Source: Zarea fungicola
Lineage: Eukaryota > Ascomycota > Sordariomycetes > Hypocreales > Cordycipitaceae
Length of the DNA: 64,000 nucleotides
Direction of reading: 5' to 3'
Assembly: GCA_900169235.1 (NCBI GenBank)
Contig: FWCC01000341.1
Location: 36,222-100,221 of the forward strand
Shown here: one piece after another, positions 44,761 through 56,941 of the stretch
How positions within the stretch are numbered: the first letter of the stretch is position 1
How the letters are laid out: the number at the start of each line of letters is the position of its first letter
Position numbers and translations under genes: made by a program
Notes under the pieces: generated by a model
The model's database searches: none
What the model saw: the letters and a program-made list of their open reading frames with translations, nothing else
What the model was told of the DNA's origin: nothing

Positions 44761-45635
44761 CTAAACATCTTTCTTTTCGTGGTAATACCCAGGAACCTTC
44801 CGTCCATCAGCCAGTACCCGCTCGCTTTTCCTAACTCTCCAAAACACAAACGGATAAACCACATCGCAAACAACGGCAGTAACCCACAAGAACAACCCCG
44901 GAGGAGTCATACAAAACCCGTGAGCCTCAGGCCAGACCCACCAACCCCAAAGGAAATGGAGATGCGGCTGCACGGTTGTCCCAACGAACCTTGTCGCCCT
45001 TTTTTCAAATAATATTTCAGTCAGTGATCCGAAGCAGAGGAAAACCATGAGGTAGCTACTCACCAAATAGCCCAGCTAACTCCGCCCGTATGCTGTCTCA
45101 CGACCAACTGTGCCAAACTGGCTGCCGAAAGAACCATCTGACACACCTCCCCACTCCAAAATTTCAACTCTGTGGTATCTATCCCCTCGACTCCCAGATA
45201 GAACTTGCCCGGTTTCTTCCCAATCCCGTAATCAAACCACCAGCGGATAAACGCCCAGTGCCCCAGCAAACAGAAGATGGTAAAGAGAAGGATAATCTTC
45301 CCGAGATTGTTCTTAACAATGGGTGTATGCATCCATTCGTTACCCCCGTGCTTCATCGTCCCGTAGACGATGATCGCATCCACTACCACCCAGATCGCGA
45401 ACACGAGTTGTTTCTGCCATATGTCCACGAAAAAGAAGGCGTACACGACTTCCCATGCGAAGTTGTTGGCGAGAGCGAACAGGGGCATTCCGTAAGATTT
45501 ACTGCGTAAATTCTCGCGAGCAATGAGAATGTAGCAGAGTACCCAGAGCCAACCACCGATTGGGAAGGTGATCTTGGGGACGTGGACCCAGTAACTTGGG
45601 ACGTGGGGAGGGGGCACTTCGTAGAACACTGCCAT
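44761..45635 (-). CDS. Membrane-bound meroterpenoid cyclase (Pyr4 family)
   Basis: Two exons (45635-45064 and 44998-44761, 65-bp intron with GTGAGT donor) encode 269 residues with about seven hydrophobic helices and no soluble domain. LANNFAWEVVYAFFF carries the helix-2 Glu and FLWVTAVVCDVVYPFVFW the late-helix Asp. These fit the two acidic residues shown by mutagenesis to be essential in Pyr4. MKHGGNEW and GHWAFIRWWFDY are further family-like landmarks. The family protonates a terminal epoxide or olefin of a prenylated aromatic to start ring formation. It is divergently paired with the UbiA gene across 0.6 kb. No FAD epoxidase is in view, so either a P450 makes the epoxide (as proposed for ascochlorin-type routes) or the olefin is protonated directly (as for MacJ-type cyclases); the sequence does not say which. 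Confidence 0.88.
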
Positions 45636-46244
45636 TTTTTCTTCCTTCTTTTCTATTTCTCCCTTGAAGAGCCTTTTCTTTGGTAGGGGTTGGGGGGATA
45701 GAGGGCGTGTTGTCAGGCAGAGTTATCCGAGATATATATTTGAACAGACAAGACAGCCCACTGCCAACCTGTCTCTCTCGGGAATAGGCTTCGCCCTTCG
45801 TGCAAACACCCACAGGCATGTATTTCATTGATTTCTATCAACAAACTCGTTCATGGCTCGATTACTAAGTCCGTACCCGTAAATGTCGCCACTGGGTGCA
45901 AATATTGGCGCAATATCCCACTTTATTAGCACTCGTCAGGACCCGCACCTTGTGATGATTATTGGGCTACCCTTGACAGCTGTCCGAAATAATATGCACC
46001 GAAATGGAGTTAATTTACATTTTAATTGTTACTATTCTTCTCATGCGTCCACGACTGGCACGGAGCACTGACGAATGTGAAGATTCGCCAGTGAGCAGGT
46101 CTATCTGCGAATGGAAAATATTCACGACTGGCTTGGAACATATATAAGCTGCCACAAGTTTATAAACTGCCTGCAAGCTTGCAACTGTTCGAATCTTTAT
46201 TTGCGTACCCCGTCATTTACATCTGGAACTTGAAAACAGCTTTC
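45636..46244. promoter_or_regulatory. Bidirectional promoter between cyclase and prenyltransferase genes
   Basis: The starts of the two divergent genes are 609 bp apart. Each has a TATA-like box about 100 bp from its start codon: ATATATAT at 45732-45740 on the cyclase side, TATATAA at 46141-46147 on the UbiA side. The shared spacer suggests co-regulation of the two steps. I found no obvious palindromic operator. Confidence 0.55.
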
Positions 46245-47279
46245 ATGATGCCCCAACCAACAGATAAACACTATGGCCATAAAACCAATCCCATTTACGA
46301 CAAGTCAAAAGAAATCAAGGCCACCGCGTCAGCGCTCGAGTACGCTCCACCCACTCGTGGCCTACTATCAATGTTACCATCGCCATGGGTTCCATACGCG
46401 GAATTGATCCGCCTAGACTACCCTCATGGAATCTATATCGCAGGTGTCCCAATCATTGTTGGACTAGCATATGGCTCAGGAGTCAGCCCGTCTGTAGTAC
46501 CAATACCAACGTTGTTCAACCGGGCTGGACATCTACTGCTTTGGGCATTCCTTTGTCGCTGTGCCGGCTGTGCCTGGAACGATTACGTCGATCAAGACGT
46601 CGACCGGAAAACGATTCGTTGCCGAACAAGACCTATTGCGAGGGGTGCCATAGCAGCAGCCCAGGCACACGCTTGCACTGCGCTTTTTGTCCTGCTCGCT
46701 TTCTTATCAATTCAACCTTTGCCCCCAATGTGTACCGCTGTTTCTCTAGGAACCGTTGCCCTATCCGCAATATATCCATTCTGCAAGCGGTTCACAAGTT
46801 TCCCTCAAGCTGTCCTCGGTTTGGCATTGGGCTCGACGACTGTGGTAGCATGCTACTCAATAGGCGTGGATGCCCTCTCTGAAGCTTACCGCACTTCTAC
46901 CCTCTGCCTCGTGGGTGCCATTGTGTCATTGATAATGTTCTACGATGTTGTCTACGCACGCCAGGACACCGAGGATGACGTGGAATCCGGCGTCAGGAGT
47001 ATGGCAGTACTCTTCAGAAACCACATCAAAAGTCTTCTCCTTGGGCTTGTTTGCGCTCTCGCTGGGATACTTGTGGCTCTGGGGAATCTGATGTCGATGG
47101 GGCGAGCCTATTTCTTCTTTTCTGTAGCTGCTCCTTCCTTTGGTTTGATCTCTATTGTTGCCTTCATTCATACAGGCATGCAATCTAAGCGTCCACAGCT
47201 AACGAGCTGGATTTTTGCGTTTATTTTTGCCAACTTTGTTGGTGGGTTCCTAGCGGAGTATTTACGGATTTTCGATTGA
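46245..47279 (+). CDS. UbiA-family aromatic prenyltransferase
   Basis: A single-exon frame of 344 residues from the paired ATGs at 46245/46248; the frame is open to 46179 only with a TTG. Hydrophobicity suggests eight or nine membrane helices. The first Asp-rich motif is CAWNDYVDQDVDRKTIRCRT (NDxxDxxxD) at about residue 120. The second is FYDVVYARQDTEDDVESGVR (DxxYxxxDxxDD) at about 240. Both bind diphosphate through Mg. Length and motifs fit the 4-hydroxybenzoate-polyprenyltransferase-like enzymes of fungal meroterpenoid clusters, which attach farnesyl or related chains to orsellinic-type acids. Chain length cannot be read from sequence. It lies between its PKS partner (1.0 kb downstream, same strand) and the cyclase gene. 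Confidence 0.93.
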   Translation: MMPQPTDKHYGHKTNPIYDKSKEIKATASALEYAPPTRGLLSMLPSPWVPYAELIRLDYPHGIYIAGVPIIVGLAYGSGVSPSVVPIPTLFNRAGHLLLWAFLCRCAGCAWNDYVDQDVDRKTIRCRTRPIARGAIAAAQAHACTALFVLLAFLSIQPLPPMCTAVSLGTVALSAIYPFCKRFTSFPQAVLGLALGSTTVVACYSIGVDALSEAYRTSTLCLVGAIVSLIMFYDVVYARQDTEDDVESGVRSMAVLFRNHIKSLLLGLVCALAGILVALGNLMSMGRAYFFFSVAAPSFGLISIVAFIHTGMQSKRPQLTSWIFAFIFANFVGGFLAEYLRIFD

Positions 47280-48314
47280 TGCGCCGCATCTGGTGATCTG
47301 CCAAATCTGTTCCGGTCACAATGTCGCCTTTTTTTTCAACACTCACTCAATAACCATAGAGCTCATAGATAAAACTCCCGAATTCCAAAAAAAAAAAAAA
47401 AAAGAGAGAAAAAATTAGTCACGCTAACACGGCAAAACGCTTCTATGATGAAACCACGCTACGCAGGCATCAAGGCAATCAGCGGGAAGAACGGCAGAGT
47501 AACAGCTTATACAGTCGAGTTTATTAGCATAATACAGAAAATGGGTTATTACCTATTGACAAATGCTTTTATTATATAGGATTCTCTTTAAGCTGTCTCC
47601 GATAACGAATTTTGCTCCTAGTATGCCGAAAATGACATCCGCAAAGGATTGGCCATACCCCTTCGCTCAACAGAATCATACAGAGCTTAGCTACATCTGG
47701 TTCAATTGTCTAGGTACCACAAGCAAGAGCATGATAATGGATCTAGGTATGAGGTTTGCTCCAAGCTTATAAGTCAATGTACAACGCTTCCCTTTCACCG
47801 CACGAAAATCGAGAAATACAACATCCTGACTTGCGACACGTATAATGTGGATAAAAACGGGTTCTCTTGGGCACGATGAGTAGAACAAAGAGTGTTTTAC
47901 TTAAGCCTCAGATAGCAGGGTACATTACTCGGCGCATCGTAATGTGGCATAGATCGCAGATTACCTTGGTGGCGTGCCTCTGCAAGCAGATGTCAATATT
48001 CTTTCGATGATTTGCGGAACATAGCGTTTGGGCGGGAGCCATCACGGAGTGTTTCGGCAATATACGCTCGGCCTGCTCCACTTAGCTGTTTTACAACAAG
48101 GAAAATCATTTTCGCAGGTGAGTCAATTGTGCATGTATGTAATTGTATATAAAGAGCAGCAAACAATAGCGACTCTATGACTCCAGTTACCTCCAGAGCC
48201 ACCCCTTCTCATACAAGCGAACAAGGTTCAAGTTTTATTCTATCTTTTCGGTTTCCCTTTCCTTGAATCCTAACACCTTTTTACAAGAGACAACTGGTGA
48301 AGGGTCTATCAGAA
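47280..48314. promoter_or_regulatory. Intergenic region upstream of the PKS
   Basis: A TATA box (TATATAAA, 48146-48153) lies 162 bp before the PKS start. There is a poly-A run at about 47388-47402. No small gene is supported between UbiA and the PKS. Confidence 0.6.
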
Positions 48315-51300
48315 ATGGTTTCTTCATCACATATTGTGCTCTTTGGAGACCAAACAAATGCTGTCGAGGACAAACTAAGGGGTCTCATCGCGGACAAAAG
48401 CAATGTGATACTTGTCGACTTTCTTAGCACTGCATTTAGTGCGATTCAAAGATCAATACATTCCCTTCCAAGTATAGATGCGGCGCTGATGCCCCGTTGC
48501 GAAACGCTCGGTCTCATGATAGATGCTGTTCAGTCTGGTACACGCCACGTTGCTCTGGACAATGCATTGCTCTGCACCTACGAGATTGGACTGTTTTTAT
48601 CGTATGTACTTGTCATATTTTCTGTTTATGCTTAGAAACTTGGTGTATTAATCTCGCAATTTGCTTCAACAGTCACATATCCCGCCAGCATAGGCCTTTT
48701 CCTCCGCCATCATCATCCACCATATTTGCCGGCGTATGTGTCGGCTCATTAGCTGCTGCAGCATTGAGCTGTGCTCGGAGTGTTTTTGACATACCTCGAC
48801 TTGGCGACCAAGCAGTGACAGTTGCCTTCAGGATTGGTCTTTCTGTTCATCGCAAAGCTGCAACTCAAGGGTACTCGTCACCATCCTCATGGTCGACGTT
48901 AATCTCTGGAATTGGCGAAAACGAGGTCAAAAGAAATATCTCGACGTTTTACACAGAAATGGTAAGTTGCTAATCAATTCCTAGCGGGGTTTAGATGCAA
49001 CTTATCGCTAACGGACTATTAGAAACTGACCCCATCATCTCGACCTTACGTCAGTGCTGTTTCGCCCTACGGCGTGACCGTCAGTGGCCCTCCTGCCATC
49101 GTGAGCAGTTTCCTCACCCTCCCGCCCATCGCGTCCAAGAGACAAGTTTCAATACCTATTTATGGTCCATACCATTCTGAAGATGTCTATTCGCAAATGG
49201 AACTAGACCGCATCCGGACTACTGTGCTCCAAGATCTACTCTACTTGGACAGAACATCGCATACGCGCGTTCTCTCCTGTGCGACGGGTGAATCTGCGCA
49301 AGGATTAATATTCGGGACCCTTCTCGAAACAGCCGCGATAGACATTTTAACACGTCAGATCCGGCTCGATAAATTGATTGGCCGACTGGCGGACACGGCT
49401 GGTGATGTCACACTCACGCCTATCAACACGCCAATTGCAGGAGCTCTGACAAGTGCGTTGTCTCGAAGAGGGGTCAACTTTACAATTGATCTGCCGGTTG
49501 ATGAGGAGTGCTGTAGGGAAAATCAACACTGTCAAGCCCAAAGAGACGATGAAAAGATTGCCATTATTGGATACAGTGGCCGTTTTCCAGAAGCTGATGG
49601 ACTGGACGAGTTCTGGAGCTTGTTGGAAGATGGACTTGACGTACACAAACCCGTGCCTGCTTCACGCTTTGATGCCGAAGCACACTACGACGCAACACTC
49701 AACAGCAAGAACACGAGTCGCATCAAGCACGGCTGCTGGCTCAAAAACCCTGGCTTATTTGACGCCAGATTCTTTCGCCTGTCTCCACGAGAAGTAACAC
49801 AGACCGATCCCGCCCAACGACTGGCGCTTGTTACGGCTTATGAGGCACTGGAGATGGCAGGCTTCGTGGCTGATCGCACGCCTTCTAGCCAGCGTCATCG
49901 AGTAGGTGTCTACTATGGCTCCACAAGCGATGACTGGCGTGAGGTGAATAACGCACAAAATATTGATACTTACTTCATTCCCGGCACGATGCGTGCGTTC
50001 ATGCCGGGTCGAATTAACTATCATTTCAAATTCAGTGGACCCAGTGTAAGTATTGATACAGCTTGCTCATCCAGCTTAGCCACAATCAACATAGCCATTA
50101 GTGCGCTTATGCGGCGCGACTGCGATACTGCAATTGCTGGTGGTACAAGCATATTGACAGGACCGGACAATTTTGCTGGCTTAGATCGTGGCCATTTTCT
50201 CTCTACATCTGGAAATTGTAACACGTTTGACGACGGCGCCGATGGTTACTGCCGTGCTGAGGGTATTGGAACCGTTGTCCTGAAACGACTTTCCGACGCC
50301 ATCGCGGATAACGATCCTATCTTTGGTGTTGTGCTTGGCGCACAAACCAATCACTCTGCAGACGCCGTTTCCATCACCAGACCTGCGTCAAACGCTCAGG
50401 CACTCCTTTTCAGGAGTATTCTGAGTAAATCACAGATTGATCCCTTTGACATTAGTTATGTCGAAATGCATGGCACAGGTACCCAAGCAGGCGACGTGGC
50501 CGAGATGGATTCCGTCCTGCAGACTCTTGCCTGGGATTATAGCCGTGGATCAGATCGGCCGCTCTATCTAGGCTCTGTCAAGTCCAACATTGGACATGGA
50601 GAATCGGCTTCAGGTGTCATGTCTTTGATCAAGGTCCTGCTCATGATGAAGCACGGCAAGATTCCTCCCCACTGCGGTATCAAGACAAAGATCAACAGAG
50701 GATTTCCCAAGGATCTGGATAGACGAGGAGTTAGAATAGAGCGGATCGGAACTGATTGGAAACAAACCGCTGGTTCACTGCAGAAGAAACGTCGAGCTTT
50801 CATCAACAACTTTTCCGCTGCAGGTGGCAACACTGCTCTTCTGCTAGAGGATGCTCCCAGTGGCCTGGACAGCCGAACTCACCATTTCGGGCTTCAAGAT
50901 CCTCGTACAAGCCATGTCATTGTTGTTTCTGCTCGTTCCCGGGTCTCTCTCCAACGTAATCTCGCTGCTCTGGCTGAGTATGTTACCGAGAGCACTTCGC
51001 TGTCGCATCTCTCTTACACCACAACCGCACGACGCCTTCATCACAACTACCGTGTTGCTGTTGTAGCCAATACCGCCACGGGCCTTCAGAAGTCACTTCT
51101 AGGGGCGGCAGACTCAGCGGATACGATGCATCCTATTCCAACCAAAGTCCTCGACGTTGGATTCCTCTTCACTGGTCAGGGAGTGCAGTACACCGGCATG
51201 GCCTCAAGTCTGTTCCGAAGCATCTCGTCATTTCGGGACGATATTCTGGATTTCAACCATATTATGACGGCGCAGGGTTTTGATCCCATGCTTCCTCTTC

Positions 51301-54300
51301 TTGATGGAAGCTCTGATATTGATCAATTGTCTGCGACTGTAGTGCAGGTTGGAGCATGCATCATTCAAATTGCAATGGCTCGTCTGTGGGCCAATCTGGG
51401 CGTCTTTCCAAGTTACGTCATGGGTCACAGTCTTGGGGAATATGCTGCTATGCATGTAGCAGGCATATTGAGTGTTAGTGATGCGATATATCTCTGCGGT
51501 TATCGGGCAACGCTGTTGGAGTCTCGTAGCAGGCGTGGCACTCATGGCATGGTTGCCGTCAGAACTGGTGCAGATGAGATTCGCTCCAGTGGTGTCCTTG
51601 CCGACAGCCAAGTAGAGATTTCATGCATCAATGGACCTCAGGAGACTGTCCTCAGTGGGGATAAAAATTCTATCGACATTGTCAGTCAGAAGCTCAGTGA
51701 TATTGGCTATTCATGCACCAAACTAGCCGTGCCGTTTGCCTTTCACTCCTCGCAAGTCGACCCAATCCTGCTTGAGCTGGAAGAAGCCGCAAAATCCATC
51801 GTCTTCAAACCGGCAAAGATTCCGTTCGTGTCAACCCTTTTGGGGGATATTGTAAAAGCCGGCGACGATGGCACCATTAGTCCAGCTTACATCGCCCGCC
51901 ACTGCCGCGAGCCCGTGAATTTTTTGGACGCAGTCAAGGTTGCCCAAAATGAGCAGTTGTTAAACTCGACTGGCGCATGCATTGAAATTGGTGCTCATCC
52001 TGTCTTGACGGGTCTCATTGGCTCCATGTCTGACGTCGCCGTTCAATTCTGTGCTGCTTCACTGCATCGCAAGGAAGACGACTTGGACACGCTTACAAAG
52101 TCTCTCTCGAAACTGTACATGGCTGGTGTGGACTTGAAATGGGAATTCCACCACGGCAGCTTTCCGTCCTGTCAAACAGTTCTTACTTTGCCAACGTATG
52201 CCTGGGATCTTGAGAACTATTGGCAACAATACCAAGGCAACTGGTGCTTGACTCGGGGTGATCAAGGTTCTACCACACTACCAATAAAAGGTTCACAGAT
52301 GACGACTACCAGACTGAGTTCATCTGTCCACGAAATTGTCGAGGAGGTCATAAACGATGATGAAAGCTTCATTGTCTCACAATCTGACGTTCACGACCGA
52401 GAGCTCTTCGCTGTTGCTGATCAGCATCGAGTGAATGGGCTTGTTCTGATACCATCTGTCAGTGTGCTCTTTTTGCCAAACGTTCATCTTTTAAATCACT
52501 CGCTGACGAAAGCATGTAGGGTCTTTACGCCGATGTTGCATACACTCTTACTTCACACCTAATAGAGAAGCGATTCGGGAACGAAACCACTGTCGTACCT
52601 GACGTCGGTAATATGCTCGTCGAAAGAGCTTTAATTATTGACAATGAGGCCCACCAGTACTTCCGCGCTTCTGTTGCCATTGACTGGCACAAAATGTCGG
52701 GGACAATGGAGGTTTATAGTGTTTCCAGCAGTGGCAATACAACGAAAAAGTACGCAACCTGCACCATCGCAGTCCAAAACACTCAACAGTGGCAGAGCGA
52801 ATGGAACCAAACGCTATACCTTATCAGGCGTAGCATCCATCATCTTGAGCAGCAACATGATACTGCAGGATCAACCGTGCATAAGGTGCGCCAGGGTATG
52901 GCATACAAGATCTTCTCGCAGCTGGTTGAATACGGGGACGACTATAGAGGAATGCGCGAGGTCTTGTTTGACAGCAAAGAACTGGAAGGATCGGCTAAGG
53001 TTCGCCTGAATGACGTCAAGGGCAAATACATGCTCAATCCGTACTGGTATGACAGTGTCGCTCACCTGACTGGATATTTACTCCATTCCAACGACATTCT
53101 CGATCTAAAAGAGTTTGCTTATATCAACCAAGGCTGGCAGTATCTGCGTCTTGCTGAACCTTTGGATCCGAAGTACTCCTACCGTACCTACACCAAAATG
53201 CAGCCCGCCCATGGGGAACGCCCCGCTTCGACATTTTCTGGCAATCTGTTTATCTTAAGAGATGACAAGATTGTTGGTGAGATTGGGGGAATTACGTTCA
53301 ACCGCGTACCCCATCGGATCTTGGATATGCTGCTTCCGCCAGTCGCAGCCAAATCAACGAATGACCTGACGGCTATCAGCAAAGTTACTCGGATCAAGAC
53401 ACCCGAATCCTCTCCGGAAGCCGCCTCGGCGTCTGAGAGTCTGGTGGCCAAGGCGCACAAATCAGTCCGTACACCACGTGTGCACGATTTGTCTCTGACT
53501 GATAAAGCTCTTGAGCTCATTGCTGGCCAAATTGATGTTCCCATCAGCAAGACGACCGATGATGTCCTATTTGCCGATTATGGTATAGATTCGCTCTTGT
53601 CCTTGACAATCATAGGCATGTTGCGTGAAAAGTTGGATATTGACTTCCCCGGGACCTTGTTTGATGACTTTCCCTCTGTGGAAGATTTCAAAGTCTTTTT
53701 ACAGCCAGATAGTAGTCTCCCAACGGAGCCAACATCCAGGTGCTCCAGCACCGAATCAAGTCTTTCAGCCTCCGAATCATCAGCGTCCGCCTGTGACAAT
53801 GATTCATTGAAATGGAGCCATACCGTTATCGAAAAATTGGAGAATATTATCAGCACCTTACTCATTATCATGGAAGAGGAAACCGGGGTGAGCCGCAAGG
53901 ACCTGGCTGGCGCTGATAACCTCGGTGACTATGGTGTTGATTCCCTCGTCTCCCTCACTGTTATTGGCCGTGCCAGACAGGAATCAGGGATTGACATTCC
54001 AAACGACATCCTCATGGAGCACTGTACCATCGGAGCTGTCCAAACTGCTCTTGAAAAATTGCTACGGGGCATCAGTGTAGAGTCAAACTCGATCAAAGTC
54101 CAATGGCGCAACTGCAACCCATTGTCTGCCGCTCCCAAGGCAGGAGGACATGAGTTGCTAGCCCCTCCAACCATACTTCCAATACCAACGAGTGAACACC
54201 CACAAGCCACATCCCTTATCCTGCAAGGGAATACTAACAGCTCGTCTAATCTCTTCCTTTTCCCAGACGGTTCAGGGTCGGCCACTTCAGCTGTGGGGAT

Positions 54301-54988
54301 TCCTACCATTTCTTCCAGTGTTCGACTTTATGGCCTGAACTGTCCTTATGTCAAGAATCCACTTAATCTCAAGTGCCAGCTTCCGGATCTTACTCCCGCC
54401 TACATTGCCGAGATCCGCCGGCGCCAGCCTAAAGGCCCGTATAACTTGGCTGGCTGGTCAGCTGGCGGACTTTCTGCCTTCCATGCCGCACAAGTTCTAT
54501 CTGAGCAAGGAGATAGGGTAGATCGCCTCATTTTGATTGACGCCCCAAATCCCATTGGTATCGGGAAGCTGCCAAGTCGCTTCTACACGTTCCTCGAGAC
54601 AGCGGGCGTCTTTGGCACCAAAGTGGTACCAAAATGGCTCACGCAACACTTTGAGAGTTTCAATGACGCTCTGGTGCAGTATCATCCTGTTCCGTTCCAG
54701 TCTGGAGAAGCATGCCCGCAGGTAACGATCATTTGGGCTAAAGATGGCGTTTTAAAGAACAATCCAGACTTTGACTTGGAAGTGAAACCTACTGATACTA
54801 GGGAAATGCGCTGGCTACTTGAAGACAGACAAGAGAGCGCTTTGGGTCCATATGGGTGGGATGAAGTCATTCCCGAGGAAAATATCACAATCACATGTAT
54901 AGATGACGCCAACCATTTTAGCTTGGTCAGGCAGCCTGCAGCTGTAAAGCTTGCAGCTGCTATTCGTGGAGCGATGCGCATGTCCTAG
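48315..54988 (+). CDS. Non-reducing polyketide synthase, SAT-KS-AT-PT-ACP-ACP-TE
   Basis: Exons 48315-48601, 48673-48961, 49023-52457 and 52520-54988 (introns 71, 61, 62 bp) give 2,159 residues. The last intron removes the apparent stop at 52562 and rebuilds the conserved HRVNGLVLIPSGLYADVAYT of the PT domain. Active sites: SAT Cys about 118 in GVCVG; KS Cys 540 in DTACSSS, with EMHGTGT and SNIGHGE; AT Ser 995 in GHSLGEY; PT His 1327; two ACP serines, 1695 (GIDSL) and 1812 (GVDSL); TE Ser 1984 in GWSAGG and His 2136 in DDANHFS. There is no C-methyltransferase and no reductive domain. This matches OrsA-type orsellinic acid synthases in order and size. The expected product is an unmethylated tetraketide such as orsellinic acid, released by the TE. 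It would feed the adjacent UbiA enzyme. Confidence 0.95.
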
Positions 54989-55739
54989 AGACAAAGTATA
55001 AATTTTATATGTACTAGTATTTTACTCAGATGCGTCATAGACGTTATCCCCAAGAATGCATTGGAATGAGCAGTAGCAGTTGTTCCAAATGATAATGCTA
55101 GGATTGTAGAGTAGGTTTGCCAGGGTCACCATATATTTCGAAAGCATTGTTTCCATCACGGTGCGCACTTCTGGGCACTACATTGCCAGATGGACCATAG
55201 TCTCATTGCCAACAGAGCATCTCATAGTTTGTTCTCGTAGGCGGGTACTGAGTGTCGCACATTTCAAGCTTGAGGGGAGGCGGCGCAGATGGACAATCCG
55301 CTGTAACAAGGGAATCCAACCCATGTTGGGAGTCTGCCGTATCTACCGCATCAGAGACGTTCTCTTTCATCCCTAGGACGCTTTCAATCTGGGGTTGATC
55401 CGTGTCCTGCACCGGTGAATATTGGTCGACAGTGGGCGAGCTGTTCCTATGTTGCATTTCGTCTCGCGTGCAGCACTCTAGCTGGCGTAACGCTGTTTGC
55501 CTCTCGCCGCTCCTTTACAGTTTTTACAGTGACAAGGCTGCCTTTTTGGCATGTTAAATTTGAGATAAATCGGCACGAGGCTTATAGTTGTGGCACTGGG
55601 GATGTATTTAGTATTGTTGCTTCTTGCTTGCCATAATGGCATTAGAGTACAGATTGATGGCTGTAGCAAAATTATCCCCTACCTGTAGGTGGTGAAATTA
55701 TATAAGCTGACCTGCTTCGCTTCCTAAAAGCGCCAGCCC
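54989..55739. other. Intergenic, no firm gene
   Basis: On the minus strand 55457-55203 codes an 84-residue acidic frame (DQPQIESVLGMKENVSDAVD) and just upstream lies MPKRQPCHCKNCKGAARGKQ. I could not join them into a gene or assign a family. Confidence 0.35.
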
Positions 55740-56590
55740 CTCTACTCACTCTTCTGGTCGGACAGCGCTGGCGCAAGTCCTCAGCCTCGTGTGTCCTGCC
55801 CTGGAAGCGACTCAATGGCGATTTCGCTGCCGTCACGCGGCTTATTTTGGAACAGCAAGACATAGACCTCCGCGACGAAACAAACGGCATACAGCCGCTT
55901 GAAAGGGCAATAACGAACGGCTTTACGCGGCTGTTAGCCGACTACTCAAAAAGCAACCAGCAGATTACGTCAATACTGTCTTCTGCAACGGCCAGACGCC
56001 TCTTATGACTGTCGCACGGCACGGCCACAGGGATATTGTCGACCCGCTTCTCTGCAGCGGCGCAAACGTGAACCAGAGAACTGGCCCCGGCACGGGGCTC
56101 TACGACAGTGTTTATTACACAAGCCTCGGCAAGGGCTGCGCACGCAGTGGTTGCTGGATAGCCCTTAACATGGCTGCACGATGCGGCCACGACGAGGTTG
56201 TTAGTGGATTGCTGGAGTGCGAAGCCATCGATACAGATGTCATCTCCACCGAAACCGACGCCATGATGCCCGTTTCGTCACCGGGTAGTCTCCTCGGCAT
56301 GCTTAAGCATGAATGGTACTACGGATGGCAAGACAAAACTGTACAGACAGGAATGAACGGCGCATATTCTATGATTTGGATGCTGCGAGCATGCAAGGAC
56401 GCCAATAGTACAAGTTCACGTCGTGCTAGACCCCGCGATGCTGCCGTTGAGCGAGTGCTCGCTCAGCGTCGGGGGGAGGGAGAGGCGGAGGTGCCAGGTA
56501 GGTCGCACGAGGTCGCACGAGGTGGCATGCCCATACGTAGCTGTTGGCAAGCCTGGGAGATACATCAACGAGTCAGAATCAATGGTTAGG
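55740..56590 (+). pseudogene. Ankyrin-repeat gene remnant
   Basis: The plus strand reads GDFAAVTRLILEQQDIDLRD, then ETNGIQPLERAITNGF. One base is lost at the TTT run 55922-55924, and the reading continues in the next frame with YAAVSRLLKKQPADYVNTVF and NGQTPLMTVARHGHRDIVD. LNMAARCGHDEVVSGLLECE, typical of NACHT/HET-type ankyrin arrays, comes next. The 3' end becomes arginine-rich and non-repetitive. No start or N-terminal domain is seen. It is the broken end of a larger repeat protein, or a real gene with an assembly indel. Confidence 0.5.
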
Positions 56591-56941
56591 GTACATACGG
56601 GAGTTGAGTTTGTCAAGTGGGAGTAAATTGTAATCAATGCAATGTGTTTCTAGGAACAGTTAAAAGAGTAGAGCTATATTTGAATGCGCCTACATGATGC
56701 AAAGAATTGTGCAGAAATCTGATGTTGCTCTATTAAATTTGGTACTCCGTCTAAAAAAACATAACCGCTAAAAGAATTCAAGTGACTGGAAGGCCTCGTC
56801 TACGGCCAGTGGAGAGTGGCAAGCGCGAGCTCCTGGTCAACTACCAAGGAACCGCGAAATGCGCCATGTGGCGAGCATGGTAGCCTGTCGGCTCCTTCAA
56901 AAACGAATGGATGGAAGAGCCAATCAACGCCGATGTGCTCA

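Noticed and set aside
49347..51611. Minus-strand frames of 60-127 codons inside the PKS
   Set aside because: They are antisense shadows of the strongly biased PKS coding frame and contain no recognisable domain.
52560..52562. Stop codon splitting the PKS into two enzymes
   Set aside because: The frame past 52457 is intronic; splicing to 52520 restores the conserved PT motif.
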